Positions 44,507-55,000 of a stretch of 64,000 nt of DNA are shown piece after piece. Position 1 is the stretch's first letter; each line of letters opens with the position of its first letter. The notes beneath the pieces are model-generated. The model ran no database searches. It had not been told where the DNA came from and worked only from the letters and a program-made list of their open reading frames with translations. The stretch spans positions 372,001 through 436,000 of the forward strand of contig CAWFEM010000014.1 in NCBI GenBank assembly GCA_963814905.1, written 5' to 3'. The position numbers were made by a program, and so were the translations under genes. Source of the DNA: DASWJZ01 sp963814905. Its GTDB lineage: Bacteria; Pseudomonadota; Alphaproteobacteria; Rhizobiales; Afifellaceae.

Positions 44507-45025
44507 CTACTGCGCGTCGGCCGCGACCTTCATGCTGATGATCTTGTCCGGCCCGTCGACCATGCCGTTGGCTGCGCTGTCGCCCTTCTTGATGGCGTCC
44601 ACGACATCCATGCCGCTCACCACCTGGCCGATCACCGTGTACTTCCCGTCGAGCGAAGACGCGTCGTCGAACATGATGAAGAACTGCGAGTTGGCGCTGT
44701 CCGGGTCCTGCGCGCGCGCCATACCGACCACGCCGCGTCCGAAATGCACGTTTGAGAACTCCGCCTTCAGGTCGGGAAGCTCGGAGCCGCCCATGCCGGT
44801 CCCCGTCGGGTCGCCGGTCTGGGCCATGAAGCCGTCGATCACGCGATGGAAGACGACCCCGTCATAGAAGCCCTGCCGGGCCAGCGTCTTCAGCCGCTCG
44901 GCGTGTTTCGGCGCGATGTCGGGACGAAGCGCGATCGTCACCGTTCCGCCTTTGAGCTGCATGATGAGGGTGTTTTCCGGGTCGGCGCTCTGTGCGGAAG
45001 GCGGATCCGCCGACGAGAAGGCCAA
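44507..45025 (-). CDS. ppiA: Cyclophilin-type isomerase; export signal out of frame
   Basis: 172 residues if started at TTG 45025. The cyclophilin core is intact (GFYDGVVFHRVIDGFMAQTG, SQFFIMFDDASSLDGKYTVI). In rhizobial relatives this copy is periplasmic. A fine signal-peptide start exists at ATG 45074 (MSLSKIAAIAAAAFLSLG) but it is one base out of frame with the mature protein; joining the frames within TTTCTTTCCC (about 45028-45038) restores a leader running into AFSSADPPSAQSADPENTL. As it stands the protein either lacks an export signal or the sequence carries an indel. Confidence 0.85.
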   Translation of the reverse strand: MAFSSADPPSAQSADPENTLIMQLKGGTVTIALRPDIAPKHAERLKTLARQGFYDGVVFHRVIDGFMAQTGDPTGTGMGGSELPDLKAEFSNVHFGRGVVGMARAQDPDSANSQFFIMFDDASSLDGKYTVIGQVVSGMDVVDAIKKGDSAANGMVDGPDKIISMKVAADAQ

Positions 45026-45229
45026 GGGAAAGAAAGGCAGCCGCGGCGATTGCGGCGATCTTGCTGAGCGACATTCGGAATCCTTTTCAGGCGAGGGACT
45101 TACGACGGCCGCCGGAGGTTTGTCGAGGGATCGGCGAAACCGTCTCGGGCGCTTCGGCGAGGGGATCGTCGAGGCCGCCCGCCTCCCCTCTGCCCAGGAA
45201 GCGTGGCCGCCTTGTGGCGGCCTTCTCGC

Positions 45230-46189
45230 TCAAGCTCGGCCACGACCCGGCGGGGATGGGAGGCGCCGGACGCGCCACAGATGCGAGCGAATGGCGTGGC
45301 GGGCGATCCGTAGCCAGTAAAGGACCAGCGCGCCGGGGCTCCGCCGGAACGCTTCGCGGCGGCGCTTGACGGTCAGTTTGTCGGGCCGGTGCGGCCGGGT
45401 CTTGCACGGGTGATGGAGCATGTCGCGTATGATCGGGAAGCGGATGGCGGGCGTGTCGCGCAAGGTCCCGACGCTGCAGCGGATCGCAAATCCCCGGCAA
45501 TCGAGGTAGTGCCGTTCGAAGCGGTGCGCCGGCGTAAAGGGCCCGCTCCCGCCGATATCGGCGACCGTCAGCCCTGCGCGGACGAGCGCCGTCGGCACCA
45601 GCATCTCGAAATGCCCGACCCATCCGGCCGCCACGCTTCGTGCCACCTCCTCGAGGCCTTTCGCACTGATACGGTGGATAGCGAGAAGAGCGATGGTCCG
45701 ATCCTCCGGCCCGACCAACTCCTCGGCCGGAGAGAAGGTCGACGTCCAGTACCAGTCCGGATAGTCGCCCGCCGCCACGACGTTCGCCGCCAGGAGATCG
45801 GATTGGTCCTCGTCGAAGCTCTTGAAGAACGCGCCCCAATCGTCGCGATAGACGACGTCGTATTCGACGAACCAAGTGAACCGATAGCCGGGGAAACGGC
45901 GGGCGAAATCGATCGAGCGCAAATGGCAGTTTCCCGGGACCAGGCTGTCGCCGATGACCGAGCGCGCCATCGTCCGCACTGCCTCGAAGTCGAAGAGGCA
46001 GGTTCGCTCCGACAGGTCTTCCGGCACGGCAAGCCCGGCCTCGCCGAGAAGGAACACGTCGCAGTCGTCCGGCGCCTCCTGCTTGAGCTTGCGGAAGCGG
46101 CGCTCGACCTCAGAGTCGAGATAATGCGCCATGAACACGATCGCGGTGCGATCCGGCCCGGTCAGCTCAGACACGGTCGTTTCAGGCAC
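45230..46189 (-). CDS. Putative glycosyltransferase-like protein
   Basis: 319 residues from GTG 46189, overlapping the upstream gene by eight bases. No standard family is certain, but the fold pattern is GT-A-like: an N-terminal Rossmann region (AIVFMAHYLDSEVERRFRKL, DVFLLGEAG), an acidic E-Y-D-V-V-Y motif in RFTWFVEYDVVYRDDWGAFF that could bind a nucleotide-sugar metal, and a WTSTFSPAEELVG segment. The C-terminus is basic. It is coupled to another glycosyltransferase-like gene and both are inserted between coaD and ppiA. An alternative start is ATG 46132. Function unknown. Confidence 0.6.
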   Translation of the reverse strand: MPETTVSELTGPDRTAIVFMAHYLDSEVERRFRKLKQEAPDDCDVFLLGEAGLAVPEDLSERTCLFDFEAVRTMARSVIGDSLVPGNCHLRSIDFARRFPGYRFTWFVEYDVVYRDDWGAFFKSFDEDQSDLLAANVVAAGDYPDWYWTSTFSPAEELVGPEDRTIALLAIHRISAKGLEEVARSVAAGWVGHFEMLVPTALVRAGLTVADIGGSGPFTPAHRFERHYLDCRGFAIRCSVGTLRDTPAIRFPIIRDMLHHPCKTRPHRPDKLTVKRRREAFRRSPGALVLYWLRIARHAIRSHLWRVRRLPSPPGRGRA

Positions 46190-47168
46190 GCCGGCTCAGC
46201 TCCACAGAGGCGACATTCTCCAGCGTCGTCGCGAGCAGCGTCTCGTCATCGGCCGTGTCCGCGCCGCTCCCGCTTCGGCCGACGCCGCGCAGGTGGAACG
46301 CGAACGGTGCGCCGCGCCAGAAGAACTCCTCCCATCCCGCCCGGTAGGCATCGGGAGCTTGCGTCTTCAGGAAGCTTTCCGCGACGAAACCGTCCGTCGG
46401 AAACATCCGCCATCTCTCCGGCACGAAACCCGAAAGCCGCCGCTCCAGCCGATAGCGTCCACTTTCGGGCGGCGCGAAGTGCGGAGGGATTATCTCCGTG
46501 CGGATGCTTGTGTCGCGGCGATAGCGCTGATGCAGCCGCCAGCCGGTGTCGCGGCATCTTTGCACCTTGAGGCTCTCGCGCAGCGCTTCCGGGAGCCGCG
46601 AGCGCGGGCGGGTCAGCCTGTGCCAGAGGCGGTCCGTGTGGATCGCCGGCTTCAAGTCGATCTCTTCCCGCGGCACCTGGTCGAGGTCGATCAGCAGGAA
46701 ATGCACGGCGGGGAACCCGCGATATTGATGGTACCAGCGCGGATGCCAGGCTGTGCCAAAGAACGCCAGGCGGTTCGCCAGCGCATGCGCGAGGACGTTG
46801 GCGATCCAGCTCCGTCTCACGACGAAGAAATCCGGATCGAGAAAAAGCACGAAACGGGTCGCGACTGCGGCGAGCCCTTTCTCCAGCGCCAGCGCATGAT
46901 GCAGGCTGCCGAGATCGCCCACATCGGGGGGCGCCACGCCGGCAAGCGTCTCAGCACTGTCGTGGCAGAAGGTCGGCGCCGCGCCGTCGTTCTCGTTATC
47001 GACGGCGATCCAGCGAACGGCATGGCCCGGGTTGAGACCCTGCGTGAGGTCGATGTTCCGCCGCAGATAGTCGGCGTTGCGGAACACCACCGAGACGATC
47101 GTCAGAAGGTCGGATGCCGTCTCGCCCGGCGCAACATCGGCATGGCGCGCGCGCGGCGCGCCGGTCAT
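46182..47168 (-). CDS. Family 2-like glycosyltransferase
   Basis: 328 residues from ATG 47168. The N-terminal domain resembles GT2: LLTIVSVVFRNADYLRRNID, then VRWIAVDNENDGAAP and RFVLFLDPDFFVVRRSWIAN, in which D-P-D is a candidate DxD metal site. The C-terminal half is unusual and Arg/Trp-rich. The start overlaps the coaD stop in ATGA (47165-47168), so it is translated with coaD although functionally unrelated. With the next gene it forms a coupled pair that may glycosylate a surface polymer or protein. Confidence 0.7.
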   Translation of the reverse strand: MTGAPRARHADVAPGETASDLLTIVSVVFRNADYLRRNIDLTQGLNPGHAVRWIAVDNENDGAAPTFCHDSAETLAGVAPPDVGDLGSLHHALALEKGLAAVATRFVLFLDPDFFVVRRSWIANVLAHALANRLAFFGTAWHPRWYHQYRGFPAVHFLLIDLDQVPREEIDLKPAIHTDRLWHRLTRPRSRLPEALRESLKVQRCRDTGWRLHQRYRRDTSIRTEIIPPHFAPPESGRYRLERRLSGFVPERWRMFPTDGFVAESFLKTQAPDAYRAGWEEFFWRGAPFAFHLRGVGRSGSGADTADDETLLATTLENVASVELSRRA

Positions 47169-47662
47169 CGCGAAAGCCGCTCCTTGATGCGCGCCGCGAC
47201 CGTCGGCGGCACGAACGGGCCGATATCGCCGCCCATCGCGGCAATCTGGCGGACCAGCGTCGCGGTGATATGCCGGGCCTCGGGCCGCGCCGGCAGGAAG
47301 ACGGTCTGCAGCCACGGCGCCATGGTGCCGTTCATGCCGGCCATCTGCATCTCGTAGTCGAGGTCGGTGCCGTCTCTGAGGCCGCGGATCAGGATCGTGG
47401 CATCGACCTCGCGGGCGAAATCGACCACGAGGTTGTCGAAGGTGAAGGTCTCGATCACGACCTCCGCCTCCGCCGCAAGCGGTGCTGCGACCGTCTCGAT
47501 CAGCTCAAGCCGGTCGTCCACGGAAAGCATCGGCTCCTTCGACGGATGCACGCCGACCGCCACGACCAGCTTGTCGCAAAGGCTGAACGCCGCCGTGAGG
47601 ATGTCGATATGGCCGTTCGTCAGCGGGTCGAACGTGCCGGGATAGAGCGCGATCCGGTCCAT
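47165..47662 (-). CDS. coaD: Phosphopantetheine adenylyltransferase
   Basis: 165 residues. Penultimate step of coenzyme A synthesis, joining 4'-phosphopantetheine and ATP. Motifs: ALYPGTFDPLTNGHIDIL (nucleotidyltransferase T/HxGH), ILIRGLRDGTDLDYEMQMAG and the C-terminal PEARHITATLVRQIAAMGGD. In Rhizobiales coaD usually lies between gyrA and the ppi genes; here it keeps that order with insertions on both sides. Confidence 0.97.
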   Translation of the reverse strand: MDRIALYPGTFDPLTNGHIDILTAAFSLCDKLVVAVGVHPSKEPMLSVDDRLELIETVAAPLAAEAEVVIETFTFDNLVVDFAREVDATILIRGLRDGTDLDYEMQMAGMNGTMAPWLQTVFLPARPEARHITATLVRQIAAMGGDIGPFVPPTVAARIKERLSR

Positions 47663-47762
47663 CCCGCCGGATTACAGCCTTCGCGGCAGGGTGGCAACGC
47701 AGAGCGAAGCCCGAAACACGGAGTCGTCTTACGCCCGGGCGGTCGCGCGCGCACGGAGGACT

Positions 47763-48047
47763 CTATTCGTTCCACATCCTTCGCGAGGCGTGGTGGATGT
47801 GAAGCACTTCTATCTGCTGATCGGTGACCCGGTAGAACACTCGGTAAGGAAACCGGTTGAGCGGAACGACGCGCACGCCGGGCCGCTCTTCGACTTCGCG
47901 CGCGCTCCTTGGCCAGCGGGAAATACGCTCAATCGTGGCCAGAATGCGCCGCTGGAACGGCCCGACCGATTGGGGAAAGTGCCGGCGGGTAAAGTCGAGA
48001 GCCTCGTCGAGATCAGCGAGCGCGGCCGCCGTCAGGACGACCTTCAT
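47763..48047 (-). CDS. ParE/RelE-superfamily toxin
   Basis: 94 residues. A basic RelE/ParE fold with FPYRVFYRVTDQQIEVLHIHH, the strand pair that carries the functional end, and an N-terminal helix (AALADLDEALDFTRRHF). ParE poisons gyrase and RelE cuts mRNA; sequence alone slightly favours ParE. Its ATG overlaps the antitoxin stop in ATGA (48044-48047), the usual antitoxin-first arrangement. The pair sits between gyrA and coaD. Confidence 0.85.
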   Translation of the reverse strand: MKVVLTAAALADLDEALDFTRRHFPQSVGPFQRRILATIERISRWPRSAREVEERPGVRVVPLNRFPYRVFYRVTDQQIEVLHIHHASRRMWNE

Positions 48048-48283
48048 CGATCCCGGTGTTTAGCGAAAACCGCCTCGACTTCGTCGTTGGAGGCGAAGCG
48101 TCCTTCGGCGGCGTCCCGCAGTCCGCGGTCAATGCCGCGCTGCTCCGCCTCGGTCGCCTTGTAGGCGCCCGCCGACAGCTCGGCCTCGATCTCCCGGGCC
48201 AGAACTGCCAACTCCTCCTGCGCCTCAGGCGGCCAGGAGGCCGCGCGATCGACGATCGTCTTAAGAGACGTTGGAACCGACAT
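48044..48283 (-). CDS. Antitoxin of the ParE/RelE pair
   Basis: 79 residues from ATG 48283 (GAAGG upstream); a longer GTG start at 48307 is possible. An acidic helical protein (EAQEELAVLAREIEAELSAG, TEAEQRGIDRGLRDAAEG and SNDEVEAVFAKHRD). The C-terminal NDEVEAVFAK resembles the toxin-binding tail of antitoxins that pair with ParE/RelE. No ribbon-helix-helix is obvious. The gene lies 27 bases after gyrA and may be cotranscribed with it as well as from its own promoter. Confidence 0.75.
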   Translation of the reverse strand: MSVPTSLKTIVDRAASWPPEAQEELAVLAREIEAELSAGAYKATEAEQRGIDRGLRDAAEGRFASNDEVEAVFAKHRDR

Positions 48284-48310
48284 TCCGGCAACCTTCGTGA
48301 GTGTCACACT

Positions 48311-51079
<2,769 letters not shown>

Positions 51080-51194
51080 GGGAAGAATCGCGTTCGTTTG
51101 GGTGGCTGTCTTCTAGCTTATTTAGGTGCGGAACGCCACTTCGGCCACCTCGAATAAACGTTGAAAAAACAGATAGTTACGGATGGCGTGCGAA

Positions 51195-51884
51195 TTATTC
51201 TCGGGAGCCTGCGCCGGGGCCTGAAAAAAGCCGTGCGTCGGCGCCGAGCCGCGCCTCGATTCGCGCTCTCCAGAGGGCCGATTTCGGCAGCAGAAAGCAG
51301 CCGTCGCGCTCGCCCGTGACCGGGTCCTCGCCGAGGAACGCGAAGACTGGCTGGTGTGGCAGGTAGCGAGAAAAGCGCGCCTTTATGTCGGCGCCGTAGA
51401 CCCGGTAGTGCCCGTGCTTTTCGGGCTTCGGAAAGCCCCAGTCGCGGGTCGTCTCTTCCCGAAACGGGTCCGGCACGACGAGCCACAGGAGTCCGTCCGG
51501 CGTCGCGATCCTCAAGAGCTCGTTGAGCGCCGCCCGGTCGTCGGCGACGTGCTCAAGCACGTGCGAGCACGCCACCATCCCGTAGGCGCCGTCCGGCCGC
51601 GCGATCGCCTGGATGTCGAGGCTCTCCCCCTCCCCATAGACGGAAAGCTCGAAGCGCTTGAACCATTTCGGGTCGAGCGTCGGATCGGGGCTGAACTGGA
51701 TCGCGTCGATGCCGCGGAAAGCATCCGTCCCAAGCCGCTCGAACATGATCCGGAACATGCGGTGCCGCTCCAGCGACCGGCATTCGGCGCAGCGCGGCAT
51801 CGCCCCGTTCGGCGCCATGCGTCCCTTCGGCCCGGGCACGAAGTCAACCCCGCCGCAGATCGGACAGGCGGAGGGCGCGGTCAC
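51195..51884 (-). CDS. SAM-dependent methyltransferase with N-terminal zinc ribbon
   Basis: 229 residues from GTG 51884. An N-terminal C-x2-C pair (CPICGG) and C-x2-C (RCAECRS) form a small zinc ribbon. A class I methyltransferase-like core follows (GIDAIQFSPDPTLDPKWF, GMVACSHVLEHVADDRAALN, the methyltransf_11 'HVLEH' motif, then GLLWLVVPDPF). The GTG overlaps the stop of the upstream glycosyltransferase in GTGA (51881-51884), so the two are coupled. It probably modifies a glycan or lipid-linked product; the first SAM-binding loop is atypical. Confidence 0.8.
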   Translation of the reverse strand: MTAPSACPICGGVDFVPGPKGRMAPNGAMPRCAECRSLERHRMFRIMFERLGTDAFRGIDAIQFSPDPTLDPKWFKRFELSVYGEGESLDIQAIARPDGAYGMVACSHVLEHVADDRAALNELLRIATPDGLLWLVVPDPFREETTRDWGFPKPEKHGHYRVYGADIKARFSRYLPHQPVFAFLGEDPVTGERDGCFLLPKSALWRARIEARLGADARLFSGPGAGSRE

Positions 51885-53381
51885 GGCTTCGGGACCCGGA
51901 CCGCGTAGCCGATGATGCCGCTCGGGATCTTCGTGCCGGAGACCTCGAAGCTGCCGATGTCCAGGGTCACGTCATGCGGGAGAAGCCCTGGGGGAGGCTG
52001 CTTGCCCGCCCAGATATAAAGAACGCCGTCCCTGGAGAGATCGTCCTCGGTCAGCCACGGCGAGATCGACAGTTTTCCGTCATAGACGATGCTCGGACGC
52101 TCCGGCGATCCCGCGGCGACCAGGCCCTCCAGCCAGTTCCGGCCGGACACGATCTTGAGCGGCGCATCCGTGTGGCTCGACCATGCCGCCTCCGCCTTCT
52201 CCGCTATCTCGCGCATCGGCCAGGCATTGCGCTGTGGCGTGCCGAACCGCGGGCTGAGCGCGACGAAGGCGGAATAGATGACCGCCAGCCCGACGACGAA
52301 CAGGAGCGCGACCTTCAAGGCGCGGGCGGCAACATCCACGCTCCATTCGCGCCCGAGCAGCGAGGCGATCAGCAGCCCCGAAAGCGTGAACATCGGCATG
52401 CCCCACATGTCGCGGAGGCCGATGCCGGTGATCATTGAAAGGAGCACCGTCACGATCGCCGGCGCGAGGCCGAAGAACGCGATGTAGCGAAGGTGCGGAT
52501 CGGCCGCGGCGGCGCGCGGCAGACTCCGTACCGATCGGATGCCGACCAGGAGGAAGAAGATCGCCAGGGGCAGATGATCGGCGACCTGCGCGGCAAGCCA
52601 TTTCAGCGCCGTCAGGAGCGATGCGGAATCGCCCCCGCGGCTCTCCACGAAGCTCAGCGTCGGAAAATGATGGCGGACGAGCCAGACGAGCTGCGGCGAC
52701 GCGACGAGGACGGCCGAGGACGATCGCAAGCCACGGCCAGGGGCGCGCCAGCGCCGGGCGCATCTCCTTGTCGGCCAGGGCCCAGATCACGAACAGCGCG
52801 TAGAGGATGACGACGCTGTGCTTGGCGTAGATGCCGATCCCGACGACGACGCCGAGCAGGAGCCAGGCCCGCGCCTCCAGCGGCCGCTGCCGCGCCATCG
52901 TGAAAAGCAGGATGGCGGCGGACCATACCGGGAGCTGGATGACGTTGTGATTGAATTCCGGGCTCAGCCACGTGAAGTAGACGATCGGCGTCAGGAGGAG
53001 GACGCCAATCAGCGCCTGCCTTCGTGTCGTCAGCAGCGTGCCGGTCATGAAGACGAAGATGTAGGTGAGCGCCACGCAGAGCTGGCTCACGATGTAGGGC
53101 CCGAGGATCGGGTCGCCGGTGACCTGGAACGATATCTCGATGAGCCAGGCCGGCAGCGTCGGGTGCTTGTGCGTGCCGAGCAGCCATTCCTTCCCCCAGC
53201 CCAGCCCCTCCACCACGTCGAGCGGCGGCGCGGAGCTCGCCAGGTAAGGCAGGAGGGTCCAGAAGACGAGCTGGACGGCGGCGAGCGCAAGGACCGCGCG
53301 ACGCGGTTCCGCGACGAGCCGCGCCGCGAGCGTCTGCTGCGTCCGCGTCGGAACGCTCTGGTCGACGTTCGCCTCGCTCAT
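51881..53381 (-). pseudogene. ArnT/PMT-like membrane glycosyltransferase, split by a frameshift
   Basis: The N-terminal part (from ATG 53381) reads GWGKEWLLGTHKHPTLPAWL (the His-Pro motif of GT39/ArnT-like enzymes) and has several membrane segments, up to RPWPWLAIVL near 52721. The C-terminal part continues in another frame as SAVLVASPQLVWLVRHHFPT and runs to 51881 with more membrane segments and a periplasmic domain. Adding one base within ATCGTCCTCGGCC (about 52712-52722) restores about 500 residues, the expected size. Such enzymes move a sugar from a polyprenyl carrier. The lesion may be real or a base-calling error. Confidence 0.78.
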
Positions 53382-53549
53382 CCGTGCTCACCTCTCCTCG
53401 GCGCGCGCTCCCTTAGCACGGCGGAAGCCCGATTGGGGCACACACGCGGCATGGCTCGGCGGCGCGGCTTGGCGGCGCGGCTTGCATCGGCGCCGATCTC
53501 GGCGTCATCTGCGAATCGGCGTCCACGCAACCGGGAAGAGCGGCCCGCC

Positions 53550-54188
53550 GTGCAATTCTTCGAGCATGCCCTGTCGTCCTTCGTGACGATCTTCGTCACC
53601 ATCGACCCGCCTGGGCTCGCACCGCTTTTCCTGGCGCTGACGGCCGGCATGACGCGCGCGGAGCGGGCGCAGGTGGCGATGCGCTCAACGTTGATTGCGT
53701 TCGGCGTGCTTCTCCTGTTTGCGCTGGTCGGGATCTCCATCCTCTCCGTCTTCGGCATCACCCTTCAGGCGTTCCGCATCGCCGGCGGCGTTCTGCTCTT
53801 CTACATCGCCTTCGAGATGATCTTCGAGAAGCGTCAGGAACGGCATGAGAAAAGCGCCGAGCGCGCCCGCACCGCCGACCAGATACGCTCCATCGCCGTC
53901 TTCCCGCTCGCCATTCCGCTGATCGCGGGGCCCGGCGCCATCTCCGCCACGATCCTGCTTTCAGGCTCACACCAGGGCATCCTCGGTCGGGCGACCCTGA
54001 TCGGGGTCATCATCGCCAACCTCGCCGTCGCCTGGGTGGTGTTCTTTCTTGCCGACCGGCTGGATCGCTACCTCGGCGAGACCGGCCGCATCGTGCTGAC
54101 GCGGCTCCTCGGCCTGATCCTCGCGGCGCTCGCCGTGCAGTTCATCGCGGACGGCGTGCTCACCTTCGCCCACCCCAAGGCGGGCTGA
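53550..54188 (+). CDS. MarC family integral membrane protein
   Basis: 212 residues from GTG 53550 (GGAAGAG upstream), placing the first membrane segment correctly. About six segments: SSFVTIFVTIDPPGLAPLFL, RIAGGVLLFYIAFEMIF, FPLAIPLIAGPGAISATILL and RLLGLILAALAVQFIADGVL. The PLIAGPGAI motif is diagnostic of MarC/UPF0056. Despite the name, MarC is not an established drug exporter and its function is unknown. In Rhizobiales it usually lies between ssb and gyrA, as here. A longer frame from 52818 is antisense to the glycosyltransferase and spurious. Confidence 0.9.
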   Translation: MQFFEHALSSFVTIFVTIDPPGLAPLFLALTAGMTRAERAQVAMRSTLIAFGVLLLFALVGISILSVFGITLQAFRIAGGVLLFYIAFEMIFEKRQERHEKSAERARTADQIRSIAVFPLAIPLIAGPGAISATILLSGSHQGILGRATLIGVIIANLAVAWVVFFLADRLDRYLGETGRIVLTRLLGLILAALAVQFIADGVLTFAHPKAG

Positions 54189-54206
54189 GGCGGGCCTCCA
54201 AGGAGT

Positions 54207-54920
54207 TTAGGGAAGAAGCGACTTGCGCAAGGCACGCACGTCCTGCGCACTCATCTCGTTCTTGCGCGCGGCCGCGACGTCGTCCGCGGTGAGCGCCGGA
54301 ACGTCAGCCGGCGCGATTGAATCGTTGCCCCATTCCGCGCGCACGTAGTTGACCACCGCGGCGATCTCCGCGTCGGACAGGAAGTCGAAGGGCGGCATCG
54401 CATTGTCGAAGCTGGCGCCGCCCACCTCGATCGGACCCTCCAGCCCGTGCAGAGCGACGACGGCCGGAAAGTCAGGAGACAGGAAGAGATCGGAATTCCC
54501 GGCGAAGGGCGGGAACTCGTCCGGCTTTCCCATGCCATCCTCGCCGTGACAGGCGACGCAGGTGCTCTGGAAGACTTCCGCGCCATCGACCGTCCCGCTC
54601 GGTTCCGCACTTGCCTGCGCCTCCGCGGCCGGCGGCGGTTTCGGCCCGAGATAGGTGCCGAGATAGTCGAGGATCTTCGCACGCTGGTCGTCGCTGATCC
54701 TGAGACCGAAGCCCTTCATGTTGTCGAGCACCGCGTCCCACGCGCCGCGCCTGATGCCGGCGGAGTCCTGCACGGACTGCAAGTCGTGGCAGGTCTGGCA
54801 GTGGCCGTAGATGAGGTCGCGCCCCGGCCCTGGCGGCAGGTTGAACCGGTCGGCGGCGTAACCGTCCGCTGTGGAAAGCGCGGCGGCAGCGGTGACAAGG
54901 AGGACCAGCGCCGATCGCAC
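54207..54920 (-). CDS. Diheme c-type cytochrome, sulfite dehydrogenase electron acceptor
   Basis: 237 residues from GTG 54920 (GGGAG six bases upstream). Signal peptide ALVLLVTAAAALSTADGYA. Two heme-binding motifs, C-Q-T-C-H (Cys41, Cys44) and C-V-A-C-H (Cys121, Cys124), lie in separate domains joined by a Pro/Ala linker. The C-terminal domain has the SorB/SoxD-like NAMPPFDFLSDAEIAAVVNY pattern. It would take electrons from the sulfite dehydrogenase encoded 80 bases upstream, in the periplasm. Known SorB is monoheme, so the second heme is a notable addition. Confidence 0.88.
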   Translation of the reverse strand: MRSALVLLVTAAAALSTADGYAADRFNLPPGPGRDLIYGHCQTCHDLQSVQDSAGIRRGAWDAVLDNMKGFGLRISDDQRAKILDYLGTYLGPKPPPAAEAQASAEPSGTVDGAEVFQSTCVACHGEDGMGKPDEFPPFAGNSDLFLSPDFPAVVALHGLEGPIEVGGASFDNAMPPFDFLSDAEIAAVVNYVRAEWGNDSIAPADVPALTADDVAAARKNEMSAQDVRALRKSLLP

Positions 54921-55000
54921 GCGCAACTCCCGGACTTCGTCTGGTGGGTGTTTGAACTTTGAGGCGGGACGCCGGCCGCGGCCGGCGCCCCGGTCCTTGC

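Noticed and set aside
52818..53549. Long upstream extension of the MarC frame
   Set aside because: It runs antisense through the glycosyltransferase gene. GTG 53550 places the first membrane helix of MarC correctly.
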